Assembly: GCA_029959085.1 (NCBI GenBank)
Contig: JARWIR010000090.1
Span: 558,001-622,000, forward strand
Length of the DNA stretch: 64,000 nucleotides
Source: Nemophila menziesii
Lineage: Eukaryota; Streptophyta; Magnoliopsida; Boraginales; Hydrophyllaceae
Reading direction: 5' to 3'
In this document: in pieces, positions 22,161 to 31,930 of the stretch
Layout of the letters: the number at the start of each line of letters is the position of its first letter
Numbering within the stretch: the stretch's first letter is position 1
Position numbers and translations under genes: made by a program
Notes under the pieces: generated by a model
Databases searched by the model: none
What the model was told of the DNA's origin: nothing
The model's input: the letters and a program-made list of their open reading frames with translations, nothing else

Positions 22161-23123
22161 TGTACTCTTTTTCCTTCACTAAGGGTTTTTTTCCCACTGG
22201 GGTTTTCCTAGTAAGGTTTTAACGAGGCATGCAAATATTCTTTGTCATAGGAAGTATAAACTCTTTTGTTGATAAAGAAAATGATATTACTATCACTAAA
22301 TACCCTCAAGTAAAAATCCAGAAGATTTACTAATTAAAGATTCATTAACGACGACATCAAGGTACAAATATATTTAAAAATATGTAATGTCGTAATGAGG
22401 GGGAGAATATTGAATTCTGCATTCTTTTCCTTCACCACGGTTTTTCCCATTGGGTTTTCCTGGTAAGGTTTTAACAAGACAGACTGAATACGTGTCATAG
22501 CCCTTACGGATTAATGTACTCTTTTTCCTTCATCAAGTTTTTCCCAATGGGTTTTCTTGATAAGGTTTTAATGAGGCATATCTTTCACTGAATATCCAAG
22601 GGGGAGAGGTATGCAATATTTATTTAAGTGGATTATTCAACATACTTAAAAGAATTGTGGTATATCTTCAACATAAATATATTGATGGTATTGTATGAGG
22701 ATATTATTGCTTGTATTACACATAATTAGAATGGCTACATCAAGGAGACAAAACAAAACATATTTCACCAAAGTCTTTTACACAAACGACCTACATAAGA
22801 ATGTGGATATTGACACTCGACAGATACAATCACGCAATAATTTTGTAGATTTTCCTGATGAAATCATTGTCAAACACAATATTCAAGAAGTAGGTCCACG
22901 ATATTGATATACGGCAACTCAGAGACCTCTTGCCAACATCAGGGGGAGCATAAACAAGACTGTACTCTTTTTCCTTCGTCCAAGTTTTGTCCTAATGGGT
23001 TTTCTTGGTAAGGTTTTAACGAGGCAGCGTTTTCAATATAATTGTTTCCATCTATATGTACTCTTTTCCCTTCGACCAAGTTTTTATCCCACAGGGTTTT
23101 CTTGGCAATGTTTTAACGAGGCA
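22161..23123 (+). repeat. Five-copy 65-bp repeat near the Copia-2 3' end
   Basis: Copies start at 22161, 22418, 22515, 22961 and 23057. Each runs TGTACTCTTTTTCCTTC, a CAAG-TTTTT stretch, CCCA-TGGGTTTTCYTGG, then TAAGGTTTTAACGAGGCA. From memory this block is common just upstream of the polypurine tract in plant Copia elements (it can be read CTLFFP...GFSW); the multiplication here is notable. Confidence 0.88.
22733..22907 (+). pseudogene. Copia-2 RNase H C-terminal remnant
   Basis: RQNKTYFTKVFYTNDLHKN, then VDIDTRQIQSRNNFVDFPD. It resembles the end of Copia pol, where relatives have a KHISPKFFYTHELQ-like block and a ...DNLADLFTK block. The acidic and basic framework is kept but key residues are replaced, and the stop at 22905-22907 truncates it. 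It is followed by an AGGGGGAG tract. Confidence 0.7.
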
Positions 23124-23155
23124 TATTTTCTTATAGATGGACATCCAAGGGGGAG

Positions 23156-23356
23156 TGTTATGAATAAATTGTTTATTATGTAGATGTCCAAAGGCCAAAG
23201 GTCTTCTACTTATTTCTTGTAATAGGGCATGTGAAGAGTCACTTATTTCCTATAAATATAGGACTTGTTTAATTGTAATATTACTAGAGTTGATATTGGA
23301 AATACAAGATCATTTTCTCTCAATATCTTCTTACTCTTCTTCTTTAATTTATAACC
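23156..23356 (+). repeat. Copia-2 right LTR
   Basis: 201 bp. It lacks one A of a GTAAATAG stretch, has two internal substitutions, and ends in C where the left LTR ends in A. The target duplication GAATG follows directly. Confidence 0.95.
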
Positions 23357-23718
23357 GAATGGATAATATAGATATTTTAAAATCGATTAAAATAAAAAAG
23401 AATAGGAGTGTCATCCTCTTTATATACATACTTCACTTTCACCCCTTAAAAAATTGGTTGGTATGCAAAGAAAAATTGGACCGACAAGCTAAAAGCATAG
23501 GTTAAAGGGGGTAAAAGAGTTATAAAGGCCCATTACAACCTTTGTCTTTTAAAAAAGGGCCCCAATTGAAAACCAACTGGTCCAATTGAAAACCAACTAA
23601 AAAAAATCGATATAACCCACCCCCTCCCCATTTGTCGACAGCCCCCTCTCTCTGCGCACAATGAAACCCTCCCGACCTCCTTCCCACTGAAGCACCACGC
23701 CGCCAACGCCGCTGCACA

Positions 23719-23868
23719 CCACGCCGCCAACGCCGCTGCACCATCACGCCACCGACCCACAGCACCACCTCGCGCGAAGCAGATCTGCGTCAACCACGCC
23801 GCCAACGCCGCTGCACCATCACGCCACCGACCCACAGCACCACCTCGCGCGAAGCAGATCTGCGTCAA
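23719..23868 (+). repeat. 75-bp minisatellite, two exact-looking copies
   Basis: The unit begins CCACGCCGCCAACGCCGCTG and ends GCAGATCTGCGTCAA (23719-23793, 23794-23868). Part of a third copy precedes it (23694-23718). It is strongly C-rich on the plus strand. Confidence 0.9.
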
Positions 23869-24084
23869 CCTGCTGCACCACGACGAGCCACCACTGCTGC
23901 CGTCGAGATCCAGTGCTGCTGCTGTGATTTCGAGCACCACCAAGACGAGCCACCAACACCAAGCGTTCGCCGCCCCCTCGATGTCTACCAACACCACCAC
24001 CAAGCCCTAGTCGCCAGTTCGAGGTCCTCCACCACCACCATCCTCGAGGACCACCCTCGCCGCCCCCTTCCTGTGTTTTTACAC

Positions 24085-24172
24085 CACCAGCAAACCCCTC
24101 ACCAGCAACACCCCACCCACCAGCAAACCCCCCACCAGCAACACCCCACCCACCAGCAACCCCACCACCACC
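24085..24172 (+). repeat. C/A-rich minisatellite
   Basis: Alternating CACCAGCAAACCCC and CACCAGCAACACCCCACC units, about 36 bp per double unit. The frame through it reads HQQTPHQQHPTHQQ, a low-complexity artefact. Confidence 0.85.
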
Positions 24173-24333
24173 TGCTGGTCTTCACTCCGATCCCCACCAC
24201 CACCACCCTCATTCTCTTCACTCCGAGGCCCACCACCAACTACAGATCGAGATCTCCACGAAGCCCCACTCATCAGATCTGTGTTTTCCTTTTTTTTTTT
24301 TTCCAGGGGTGGCTTTTGGCAGAATTTGATAAT

Positions 24334-24353
24334 CAGGGGGTATATACCCCCTG
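24334..24353. repeat. Perfect 20-bp palindrome
   Basis: CAGGGGGTATATACCCCCTG equals its own reverse complement. Further CCCCCTA/TAGGGGG pairs follow at about 24551-24585. Confidence 0.95.
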
Positions 24354-24696
24354 TTTTGATATTTTAGGGGTAATTAGTGGAGATTAAGGGGTGAAGATGT
24401 TATTTGGGGGGTAAACATAGTATTTTAGGGGTAATGTGGTGGTTTAGAGGGGTTAAGGTGGTAATTTTAGGGGGTAATGTGATATTTGGACAATATGGAC
24501 TTAAAGGACTTAACTAAAAAATGGAATTAACGTAAAAAATGGTGGGCGTGTACCCCCTAAAAAATAAAATAGGGGGATCTACCCCCCAAAAAATCGAAAA
24601 ACAGCGGGTGCGAACCCCCTAAAACGTGACCCTAACCAGCCAAAAAATCTAGTTAGGCCCTTAAAAAACATAAGATCTAACTAGGCCCTTAAAATT

Positions 24697-25240
24697 CTCT
24701 TTTTTGAATTTTAGGCCTAAAAATGTATATTCCTCGTTAAAGGGAGACAAATAAAAAATTAAGCCAACACTTTAATAAACTACTTTAACTTTTTAAATAA
24801 TGGATGTGACAAATGAATTAACCTATGACCCGTCCACAAATTAAAAAAAAAATGAATTAACCTATGACTTTAGATTCATCTTCCGACAAATGAAGGTAAA
24901 GAAATGGTCGGGAGAAACTATGGTAATGATGTGACGTGACATAAGCTGGACTACGTCAATATGCCCATCAAGTTGCAGTTTGGCCTGAACTAGCGGTCCA
25001 GTTAACCATATATAACTCAACATATGAGCAGAGCAATGATGTTTACGTGTCTCCTTTTTATTCATGTTATATTATGGGCAGTTGTTGATATGTCAAAATC
25101 TTTTGGATAATATCCGAAAGAAACAAATCATGGTACGGTAACCGGACAAATAAGCATATGGATAAGTATATAAGTTTATCGAGTTTTTTTTAAAAATATA
25201 CCAAAAATCTAAACTAATTGCAAGAATGTACCAAAAAAAA
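24697..25240. other. AT-rich spacer, no gene seen
   Basis: No open frame with recognisable content, no repeat partner in this window and no terminal repeats. The short minus-strand frames at 24862-25065 and 25093-25359 carry no motif and cross the repeats at 25265. Confidence 0.55.
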
Positions 25241-25264
25241 AAATAATTGCAGGAATATACCAAA

Positions 25265-25334
25265 TCGGCAACCCAGTTGCCGAATCGGCACCCTAGTTGC
25301 CGAATCAAAAGGGAATCGGCATCCCAGTTGCCGA
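25265..25334. repeat. Three palindromic TCGGCA...TGCCGA boxes
   Basis: TCGGCAACCCAGTTGCCGA (25265-25283), TCGGCACCCTAGTTGCCGA (25285-25303) and TCGGCATCCCAGTTGCCGA (25316-25334). Each is an imperfect inverted repeat of arms TCGGCAAC/GTTGCCGA. They lie about 540 bp upstream of the ATG of the plant-mobile-domain-like gene and may be its promoter elements or transposon subterminal repeats. Confidence 0.8.
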
Positions 25335-25423
25335 TTTGGTTTTCACTCTCCACCGACACAAAATTCTATATAAATACACCCCATTACCCCCATTACCCCT
25401 TACCCCTTATTCATTTATCTCCT

Positions 25424-25461
25424 TTGCTTCTTTGCTTCTTTGCTTCTTTGCTTCTTTGCTC
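25424..25461 (+). repeat. CTTCTTTG microsatellite in a probable 5' UTR
   Basis: Five or so CTTCTTTG units followed by CTGCTGCCGCCGTGAATAAG and GTATGTTTAC, a plausible 5' splice site at 25492. This would be the leader exon of the gene starting at 25871. Confidence 0.6.
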
Positions 25462-25870
25462 CTCTTCTTCCTGCTGCCGCCGTGAATAAGGTATGTTTAC
25501 CTTCATTTTTTTTTCTTTTGTTATTTTAGTATTATTTAATTATCAATATGTATATATTATTAAAATTAGAAATATAATTAATTGTTTAATATATTTATTG
25601 TTAGATTAGATCAAAATAAATTATGTAGATATTATTTTAAATATATTGTTAGAAATAATATAAATGTAATTATTGTTGATGTATTTAGACTTATTTATAT
25701 TTAATATAATTATTATTGTATTATTTAGATTTTTTTCAAGAATTAGTATAAATTAAATTAGTGTTGTATTGCTTATTTTTATTTTGTTAGTGTAGGTTAA
25801 ATAAAATATTTTAGAATTATAATAAAGTAATTAATTATAAATTTTAGATTTTAGGTTTATTTTAGTGAAT

Positions 25871-26232
25871 ATGGAACAAGGTGAAGGTAGTAGTTCCGAG
25901 CAAACTTTTGATGAAAATTTGCTATGGCTTCAAGATAATCATAGAAGTCAGACAATTTGGGAGGTAATTTAGGTTTGTTTAAAATAGATTTTGTTAGACT
26001 TTAATTTATCAATTATACTTTATTAACTGCAATATTTATATATTAGGATCCTAATTATGAGTACAACCTTCGATACTATGCTTATGCGTCGTGGGTCCTA
26101 ACTGACCCCCGAGTGAAGCGTCTTGTCTCGGGTGCTGGTTTTGGATTTGTCGAGTCATATTCCAAAATAATTTTAGATCATGGACTGTTGAAGGCATTAG
26201 GTGAAAGGTGGCGGCGCGAGACACATACATTT
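25871..26232 (+). pseudogene. Plant mobile domain (PMD/MAIN-like) gene, truncated after two exons
   Basis: The probable coding start is ATG 25871 (MEQGEGSSSEQTF). Exon 1 ends at 25963 before GTAATT. Exon 2 starts at 26047 after TATTAG, in phase 0, and reads WVLTDPRVKRLVSGAGFG, then LKALGERWRRETHTF at about residues 80-94. The ...LVERWRPETHTFH-like block is a hallmark of the plant mobile domain shared by MAIN-like proteins and transposon-borne relatives. A leader intron (25492 to about 25865) is likely. The domain is cut at 26232, where family B LINE sequence starts, so the protein cannot be complete. It may be a transposon-carried copy rather than a host MAIN gene. Confidence 0.65.
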
Positions 26233-26254
26233 TTTATACATTTTTACACATACA

Positions 26255-27956
26255 ATGTCTTAAGCTACAAGAATGTTGTCACTTATGAATCTTCCTTTCA
26301 CATATGTTGCTTGATTAATAGAAATAATATGAGTGGCCACCTTCTTGAGATGGTTTAATATAACCTTAGATAGTGTTCTATATGTGACATTAACACATGA
26401 TATAGGCCTGAACTTCTTCATATTTGAAGAGTTCTTCTCTTTTGGTATTAACACTATGTTGGTTGCATTAACTTGACTCAGAAATTCACATGACTCAAGG
26501 TATAGTCTATTAGCATTGCAAATTTACACCTCAATTATGCTTCAAGATGGTTTATAAAAGCATGAATTAAGGCCATCATGGCCAGGGAATTTGTTGTCTT
26601 CAACAAAGAATAGAGCTTCCTTAATCTCAGCATTAGTGATAGGAGCAATTAAATCTTGAATGAACTCCTCAGGCACACTGCATTAAATTAGCTTAATAAT
26701 GGTAGAGCTAGAGCAAATCTCTTAATTTTTTTTCCTCAGGATCAAACAACTCCATATACTAAGAAGTAAACTCCTTCTTTATAAGTTCAGGGTCAGTAAT
26801 TACATCACCTGTATCATTGAAAATAGTTGATATGTGATTCTTAGCAAGTCTACCTTTAATCATCTTGTAGAAGTATAAAGAGTTGTTGTCACAATCATAT
26901 GTGAAAAGAAGCTCTAGACTTTTGCTTCAGCACTTCTTGTTGAACTATGATTGCTTCTTTAAATGATTCCACAAACAATTTCTCTTCACCTAGAATGGAC
27001 ATGTAATGAGAACCACTCATGATTTTTATTTGAATTACTTCTAGCTATGTTAAGATTTTAGTGATTTAATTATAAATTTCTTCTGTAGTATTTATTGTTG
27101 AACCTTTAAGCTCATTCTTGACTATCCTCTGTTTCATACACAGTTGGAACATATAATTCCCATTAACCTTTACACTCCAAGCTTTCTTGACTGTGTTGAT
27201 ACACTCTTCATGGTGTGTCCAAATATCAAAGAATTTTAAAGCACAAGGAAGAGGAACTTTAAAATTGCCAAATACTCAGCGATCCAATTGGGAAGGAGGC
27301 AAAATAATAGCATTGGGTTGTAATTTATCCATCCAATTATTGCTGATGAACACACGATCAACCTTGCTGGCCCTAAGTTGTCTTGCATCATTTTTTTGTT
27401 AGTGCATGTGTAATATTTTCCACCATATTAATGCTCGTATAAGTTAGACACATCAACACAGTTAGCAAATTCAAGTGAACTGTTAAATGAAGTATTGCAG
27501 TTTAACCTATCATCGAATTTTAAATTTTTATTAAAATCACGCAATACACAAATACACTTATCCTTATAATTGTTGCACTATTTGATAATATCACGTTGTA
27601 ATACAGTCATGTCGCCTTCATCATTACTTGCATAGACATAACAAACATAGTAAGATAAATTGCCAGCCTTAACAGTAACTTCAATTACCATAGCTTGAAA
27701 TGTCTTATGAATAAGCTTTATTTCAACATAATTGTCATCCCACAATATCCAAATCCTTTCAGAGTCATCTTTATCGTAGTTATGCGTCATCTTTAGATGA
27801 GAAAAATGAGCATTTATTATATTTAAATGTTTTGAGAATTTAACTTTTGTTTCCAAAAGACCTATAAGTTTAATGTTATTGCTTAACATGAAACCTTTAA
27901 CGTCTATGTCTAAGACGTTTATTAAAACCTCTTAGATTCCACGCAGCTATGTTCAT
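26255..27956 (-). pseudogene. LINE family B ORF2 remnant (endonuclease and RT start)
   Basis: Starts at ATG 27956 (MNIAAWNLRGFNK), like the ORF2 start of the copy at 37841. The endonuclease segment reads IKLIGLLETKVKFSK and IWILWDDNYVEIKL (27889-27578). Downstream, FPGHDGLNSCF (about 26580) corresponds to the SPGPDG block before RT, and LIPKEKNSSNMKKFRPISC with INQATYVKGRFISDNILVA (26454-26260) is the RT fingers region. Frameshifted and interrupted throughout; the catalytic FADD box is not present. Confidence 0.8.
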
Positions 27957-28199
27957 AAATTCGGTGGACGAGTGATCTCTTGATCACATTTATCATTTAT
28001 GATCACGAGAACATCTTGATGAATAGTGTTGGATGTAGTATCCTGCAGCCGCTCAAAAGAATTAGTACTTAAAACAGAGTTGGAAGCACCATGATGGTTA
28101 CCATTTGATTTTTAAGTCACAACCTGCCAATTCTCTACCACGTTTTTATCTTTATTTCCTTTAGCACCAGATGTAGTAGTGGTTTTGGTACCCACACCT

Positions 28200-29199
28200 T
28201 TTGTACATTATGACACTTGGCTTATGTGTGTCAAATTGATTGTACTTAAGGCACAATACTGGCTTCCAATCATATTTAACCCCCACTTCTTGTAATTTAC
28301 TCTGTCCAACATCAACATATACTTTATCAGGAGTACCTCTTTAGTGTTAATATCAATATAAACACGTGCATAACCCGGTCTAGATATATACTCTATCATC
28401 GAATCCATTTATAAAGGCACGCCGATTCTACTTGTTATGTAACTCAACCCAGATTTAGTCCAAATCCCCATTGGAATGTTTTGCAACTTAACCCATATGA
28501 GTATTTTTGTTAAGTCAACTTTCTCAAATTGCATTCCTTCCTTCCAAGGCCTTAACAACAAAGGTTTACCATTCACGTGCCACATCTACTCTACGACTCT
28601 TTTATAATATTGCTCATTTTCAAACTTAAATATAAAAATACATTGATTACTAAATTTCACGTCAACCTTTCCATATTTACTCTATTGAAATCTAACAAAA
28701 TTCACAACAACATGAAATGGAAGAGTATTATCTAATAACTGCCCAATAAGATAGTTTTCCTAGAGTTGAGCGCCTTCTTCGATAACTTGAGGAGGAGCTT
28801 TAATGATTCTCCTACCCTCATGATGTATAGGATTATGATAATGAAGCTTTAATGATTGTTTGATACAGCCTTTGAACAAATTTGACCAAAGTAAGGCTTG
28901 AGAGTAAGCGTGTTCTTGGCCTTTTCGTTCTTATCATCTTTATTAATGTCTTTGTTTCTCAGCTCTGCAACTGGTTCATTTGGACTCTGAATAGGAGCTA
29001 ATTTTTCACTAACTTCATCTTCACTACTACTCACCATCCCAGATCAGTGACCAGCAATGGGGGTAGTGTCGTTAGAAGCATTTGAATCCAGAGACAAGAT
29101 CATTTTCGGGATATCTCTGAAATTCTTTTTACTCTTTGGAACCGGTTGTTTAACATTAGTCAACGAGATGAATTTTACAGAACTCAACATCTTTGTCAT
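28200..29199 (-). pseudogene. LINE family B ORF1 remnant
   Basis: ATG at 29199 (MTKMLSSVKFISLTNV) opens a serine- and lysine-rich N-terminus that stops at about 29047. A second piece (MVSSSEDEVSEKLAP, 29037-28849) follows. Near 28400-28208 the YISRPGYARVYIDINTKE stretch matches the segment of the copy at 37308 that reads RLGYARVFVEIDTNEE, part of the nucleic-acid-binding ORF1 protein (DUF4283-like region). The zinc knuckle is not readable. Broken. Confidence 0.7.
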
Positions 29200-29569
29200 G
29201 AAGAAAAATTGAAAAAAAGGAATGAACGAGGAAAGAGGAAATGAAGATGTGAAGGAAAGAGAGACGAGTGTGGGTCGGTGGGAGAAAAAAGAGAAAAGAG
29301 AAATGAGTGAAGTGAGGAAAAAGTTAAAGATAGATAAAAAAAGATAAGGTGATAGATCCCAGATTTTTGGGATTAACACCGAATCAAAAAAAAAGGAAAG
29401 CAAAAAAGGTGAAATAAAAAGAAGGAAACAACTAAAAGAGGAAAGAAAAAAGGTAGAATAAGATTAGGAAAAGATGAATGAGTAAAGAGGATTTTTTTAG
29501 AGTGTTGACTCTCATTGACATAACTTTTTATCTTGTGTCAGTTTTTTGCTATTTACCCCTAACTATTTA

Positions 29570-30345
29570 GATACTATTGTTGTAGGGTTTCTGTTCAAAC
29601 ATATGTTGAATATAGACATTGTGTTAGGTATTTACATCAAAACTCCAAAAATAAAAACATGGATCTTTCTCATTGAAGGACAAAATTTGTGTTGCAGCAA
29701 AAGCACCTTATGTTGCATTGTTCACTAAATATATGGAAGAAATCAAGGATGTTTATGAAAATGTGTATGGTTGGTTGGACAAAGAACCTCTGAGATACTG
29801 GACCATGTCATATCAAGTCACTAACACTCATTATGATATCTTTCTATATAGTTTATGTAAGTAATACAACTCTTAAATGTAAGAGAAGTTAAAGGATTAT
29901 CTTGTGGAGATAATAGAGTTGAAAGAAAAGGAGTTGATCAATGGGAGGGGGTCATATTCCCTAAAATTAGAAAGTTGTGAATGATAAAAAATGGGCCTCA
30001 AAGTAAATGGCTTTAATGTGTGGTGATGATTTATTCCAGGTAACATAATTGAATTTAAATGATTTTAATTATGCATGTAGAAGGTGGGACTTATCTTGTA
30101 TTTCATGTGTACACATGGTTACTTGTGTTACTTGATCCTTGAACTAGAAGACTATGTGTCTGACTATAATATGACAGTACATACAAAAAATCATATGAAC
30201 CAGTTATTATTCACATTAATGAGGATGTTTAATGGCCCAAGACATATAGGCTAACATTAGGTTCTCCCAAAAAGTTAAGACTTCTTGGGAGACCTAAAAA
30301 AGGTAGAAATAAAGCTGAAGAGGAGGCATCAGAGGCCAAAATACA
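29570..30345 (+). pseudogene. Mutator-like (MULE) transposase, C-terminal half
   Basis: Pieces in several frames, in the order expected for a MULE transposase: CVRYLHQNSKNK (about 29600, matching the HRFCVRHLYNNF block after the DDE core), ALFTKYMEEIKDV...YGWLDKEPLRYWT (29705-29810), and a SWIM zinc finger CRRWDLSCISCVH (30071-30116, pattern CxCxxWxLxxIxCxH with the first Cys changed). GRPKKGRNKAEEE (30287-30325) is the usual basic tail. The N-terminal half and catalytic core are missing; the sequence starts where the minus-strand LINE ends. Stops and frameshifts make it inactive. Confidence 0.75.
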
Positions 30346-30485
30346 AAACAAAAAAAAAGTTAAATAGACATGTTGGTGAGGCATAAAGGGTGGAAAAATA
30401 TGGCATGAAAGGTAAGTGATCTATTAGTAAACATGTTCGTAACAATAGGAGGAAGTGTGTGAGAACTATGTGATTTGAAAGTATT

Positions 30486-30905
30486 GTTAACTCAGAATAT
30501 GTTGAAGATAAAAATATAGTTGGTAGTGGCACTAAAGAGCGTGTGGTGGATCTATCAGATAACATGAGTATTACAGAGATGCTAGATGAGGTAATAGGTA
30601 AAAATGATGTAAATAGTGTTCAAAAAAGATCTCAAAGAAGTTCAAGGAAAGGAAGGAACAATGTGCATGTTAAGGCATTATTTAGTTATATAAAAGTTAA
30701 CGTTAAAGATAGTCAAGTAACCGTTGACACAAACTTAAGTGATGTACATGTCAATAGGTCTTCTAGTAGAGTGGATGTTGTTAATTCCATGTCTGATGTT
30801 TATTTTGATGTTGAGGACAACAAAGTAGTTGTCAACACGCATGCGAGTGAAGTGAAGTGTCCTGGAAGAACTAAGAGTGTAATAAAAACGATTTTTTTTC
30901 CATAA
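30486..30905 (+). other. Unrecognised open frame, possibly part of a transposon gene
   Basis: A 120-residue frame beginning MVDLSDNMSITEMLDEVIG, with a basic patch KRSQRSSRKGRNN, then alternating VDTNLSDVHVN and VNSMSDVYFDV stretches that look like two diverged copies of one segment. It is AT-rich and matches no family I know. It follows the MULE tail on the same strand and may be a 3' exon of that element or of a captured gene. Confidence 0.35.
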
Positions 30906-31079
30906 AATATTTAACATAATGTTACTCATGGTGCAAAAGAGATTGATGCTATTCCAAATTCATCATAAAGGTGAATGATTCAGAACAACAAAAGGTAATT
31001 GTTTTTAACTTAATTACTTGTTTATTTTAGTTGTTGATCTTTTGCTAATTTATTTGACACAGATAGGTGTTGACTTTGA

Positions 31080-31660
31080 GAAGTTATTGAATGAGAGGAT
31101 TCCTTTTTCTATTACAAAAGAAAGTGAAAATAATGAAGATATAGAATGTGTCAGGGTGATTTAATACTGAGATTCTTTTATTATATGGTAATTTTTTATA
31201 TATTTTTATTGTTTGTTTGTTGTAGATGATGTTGAGTTGGGAAGATTTTGAATGAGAGGATTATTTTTTCTGTCACAAAATTAAATATACATAAGACCGA
31301 TTTGGAATGGTTATGTCATTATATAATGTGGTTTTATATAGTATAGAGTAATTTGATCCTCTTTTAGTCATTTTTATTGTTATATGTCTGACTAAGACAT
31401 ATCTTGTGATTTAAAAGGAATTGAATGAGGGTGCCTATTTCTCTTATTCAAGGAGGTACTAACAAGACACCAATGAAAGGTGTAAAACTATTTGTATTCT
31501 TCTTCAATACTATAAGTTCATTAATATGATGCTCAATAAGTCATTTATGTTGTTACTTGTTTGATGGACATAGAAAAAGTTTCAGATTCAAAAGGAATTG
31601 GATGAGGGTGTCCCTGTATCTCTTAATAAAGAGAGTACTAATGACGCAAGTAGCTCACAT
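31080..31660 (+). repeat. Four diverged exon-like units, period about 160-177 bp
   Basis: TTGAATGAG-type cores at 31087, 31248, 31421 and 31598 (the last TTGGATGAG) each start a block that can be read LNERIPFSITKES, LNERIIFSVTK, LNEGAYFS and LNEGVPVSLNKEST. AT-rich, intron-like spacers separate them. This looks like tandem duplication of a small exon with its intron. Confidence 0.55.
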
Positions 31661-31930
31661 ACACAAATGACGGAAAAAAAAGACACCAAAGACAAAGAAG
31701 AATGATAAATCAACTTTTGGTCATGATGTTTCAAATAAATTAGTAAAATTTATAAATACATTAGTAATGAATGTTAATTATTCAGTTTGTTTGATGTTTC
31801 GATGTGTTTGTGTTTTTCAATTCACACTAAATAAACCACCAAGCATAGCGAAGCAATCACCTCAATTTGTTGAGAAGTGGGTAAACAAAAACAAAATTTT
31901 CTACCTCAATGATTTAAACAGATTAGCCAT

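Larger units (their letters stand above)
17264..23356 (+). mobile_element. Copia-2: LTR retrotransposon with degenerate interior
   Basis: 6093 bp between 5-bp duplications GAATG (17259-17263, 23357-23361). The LTRs (202 and 201 bp) differ by three substitutions and one deleted base. A TTATCAGCACGAG-type primer site follows the left LTR and AGGGGGAG precedes the right one. No long frame exists inside. Only short remnants identify it as Copia: an RMKRGKPVGLKY-like block near 21390 and an RNase H tail near 22733-22890. Large parts consist of short palindromes, purine tracts and a five-copy 3' repeat. It looks non-autonomous, comparable to large LTR derivatives that rely on proteins from relatives. 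Confidence 0.93.
23523..24696. mobile_element. Possible GC-rich DNA element with weak TIRs
   Basis: The left end AAAGGCCCATTACAACCTTT, then TTAAAAAAGGGCC, resembles the inverse of the right end, which reads AAGGGCCTAGTTAGATCTTA then TTTTTTAAGGGCC on the minus strand. In between lies a C-rich island (23590-24290) with minisatellites, quite unlike the AT-rich surroundings, and a GGGGGTAA-rich stretch (24330-24620). The island's open frames on either strand are compositional and match no family I know. It could be a captured gene fragment. Confidence 0.35.
26233..29510 (-). mobile_element. LINE family B, copy 2 (minus; 3' half missing)
   Basis: Read from right to left: a 5' UTR (about 29510-29200), ORF1, ORF2 endonuclease and the start of RT. 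It then stops abruptly at the block DNILVA*DIV (about 26255), without thumb, zinc finger, 3' UTR or A tail. A real LINE insertion should keep its 3' end, so the left border is a later deletion or rearrangement joining it to the plant-mobile-domain-like exon. ACACATACA occurs on both sides of the joint (26221-26229, 26246-26254). Many stops and frameshifts make it old. Confidence 0.8.

Noticed and set aside
10757..23356. Endogenous pararetrovirus or envelope-bearing retroelement
   Set aside because: Domain order is plain Copia in the first element and only Copia remnants occur in the second; no movement, coat or envelope gene seen.
23533..24003. 156-residue minus-strand frame with repeated GGAVGRWRDGAAALAAW
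   Set aside because: It is the 75-bp minisatellite read in one frame; no family and no conserved start.
24073..24387. HQQTPHQQHPTHQQ frame
   Set aside because: Low-complexity reading of a CACCAGCAA minisatellite.
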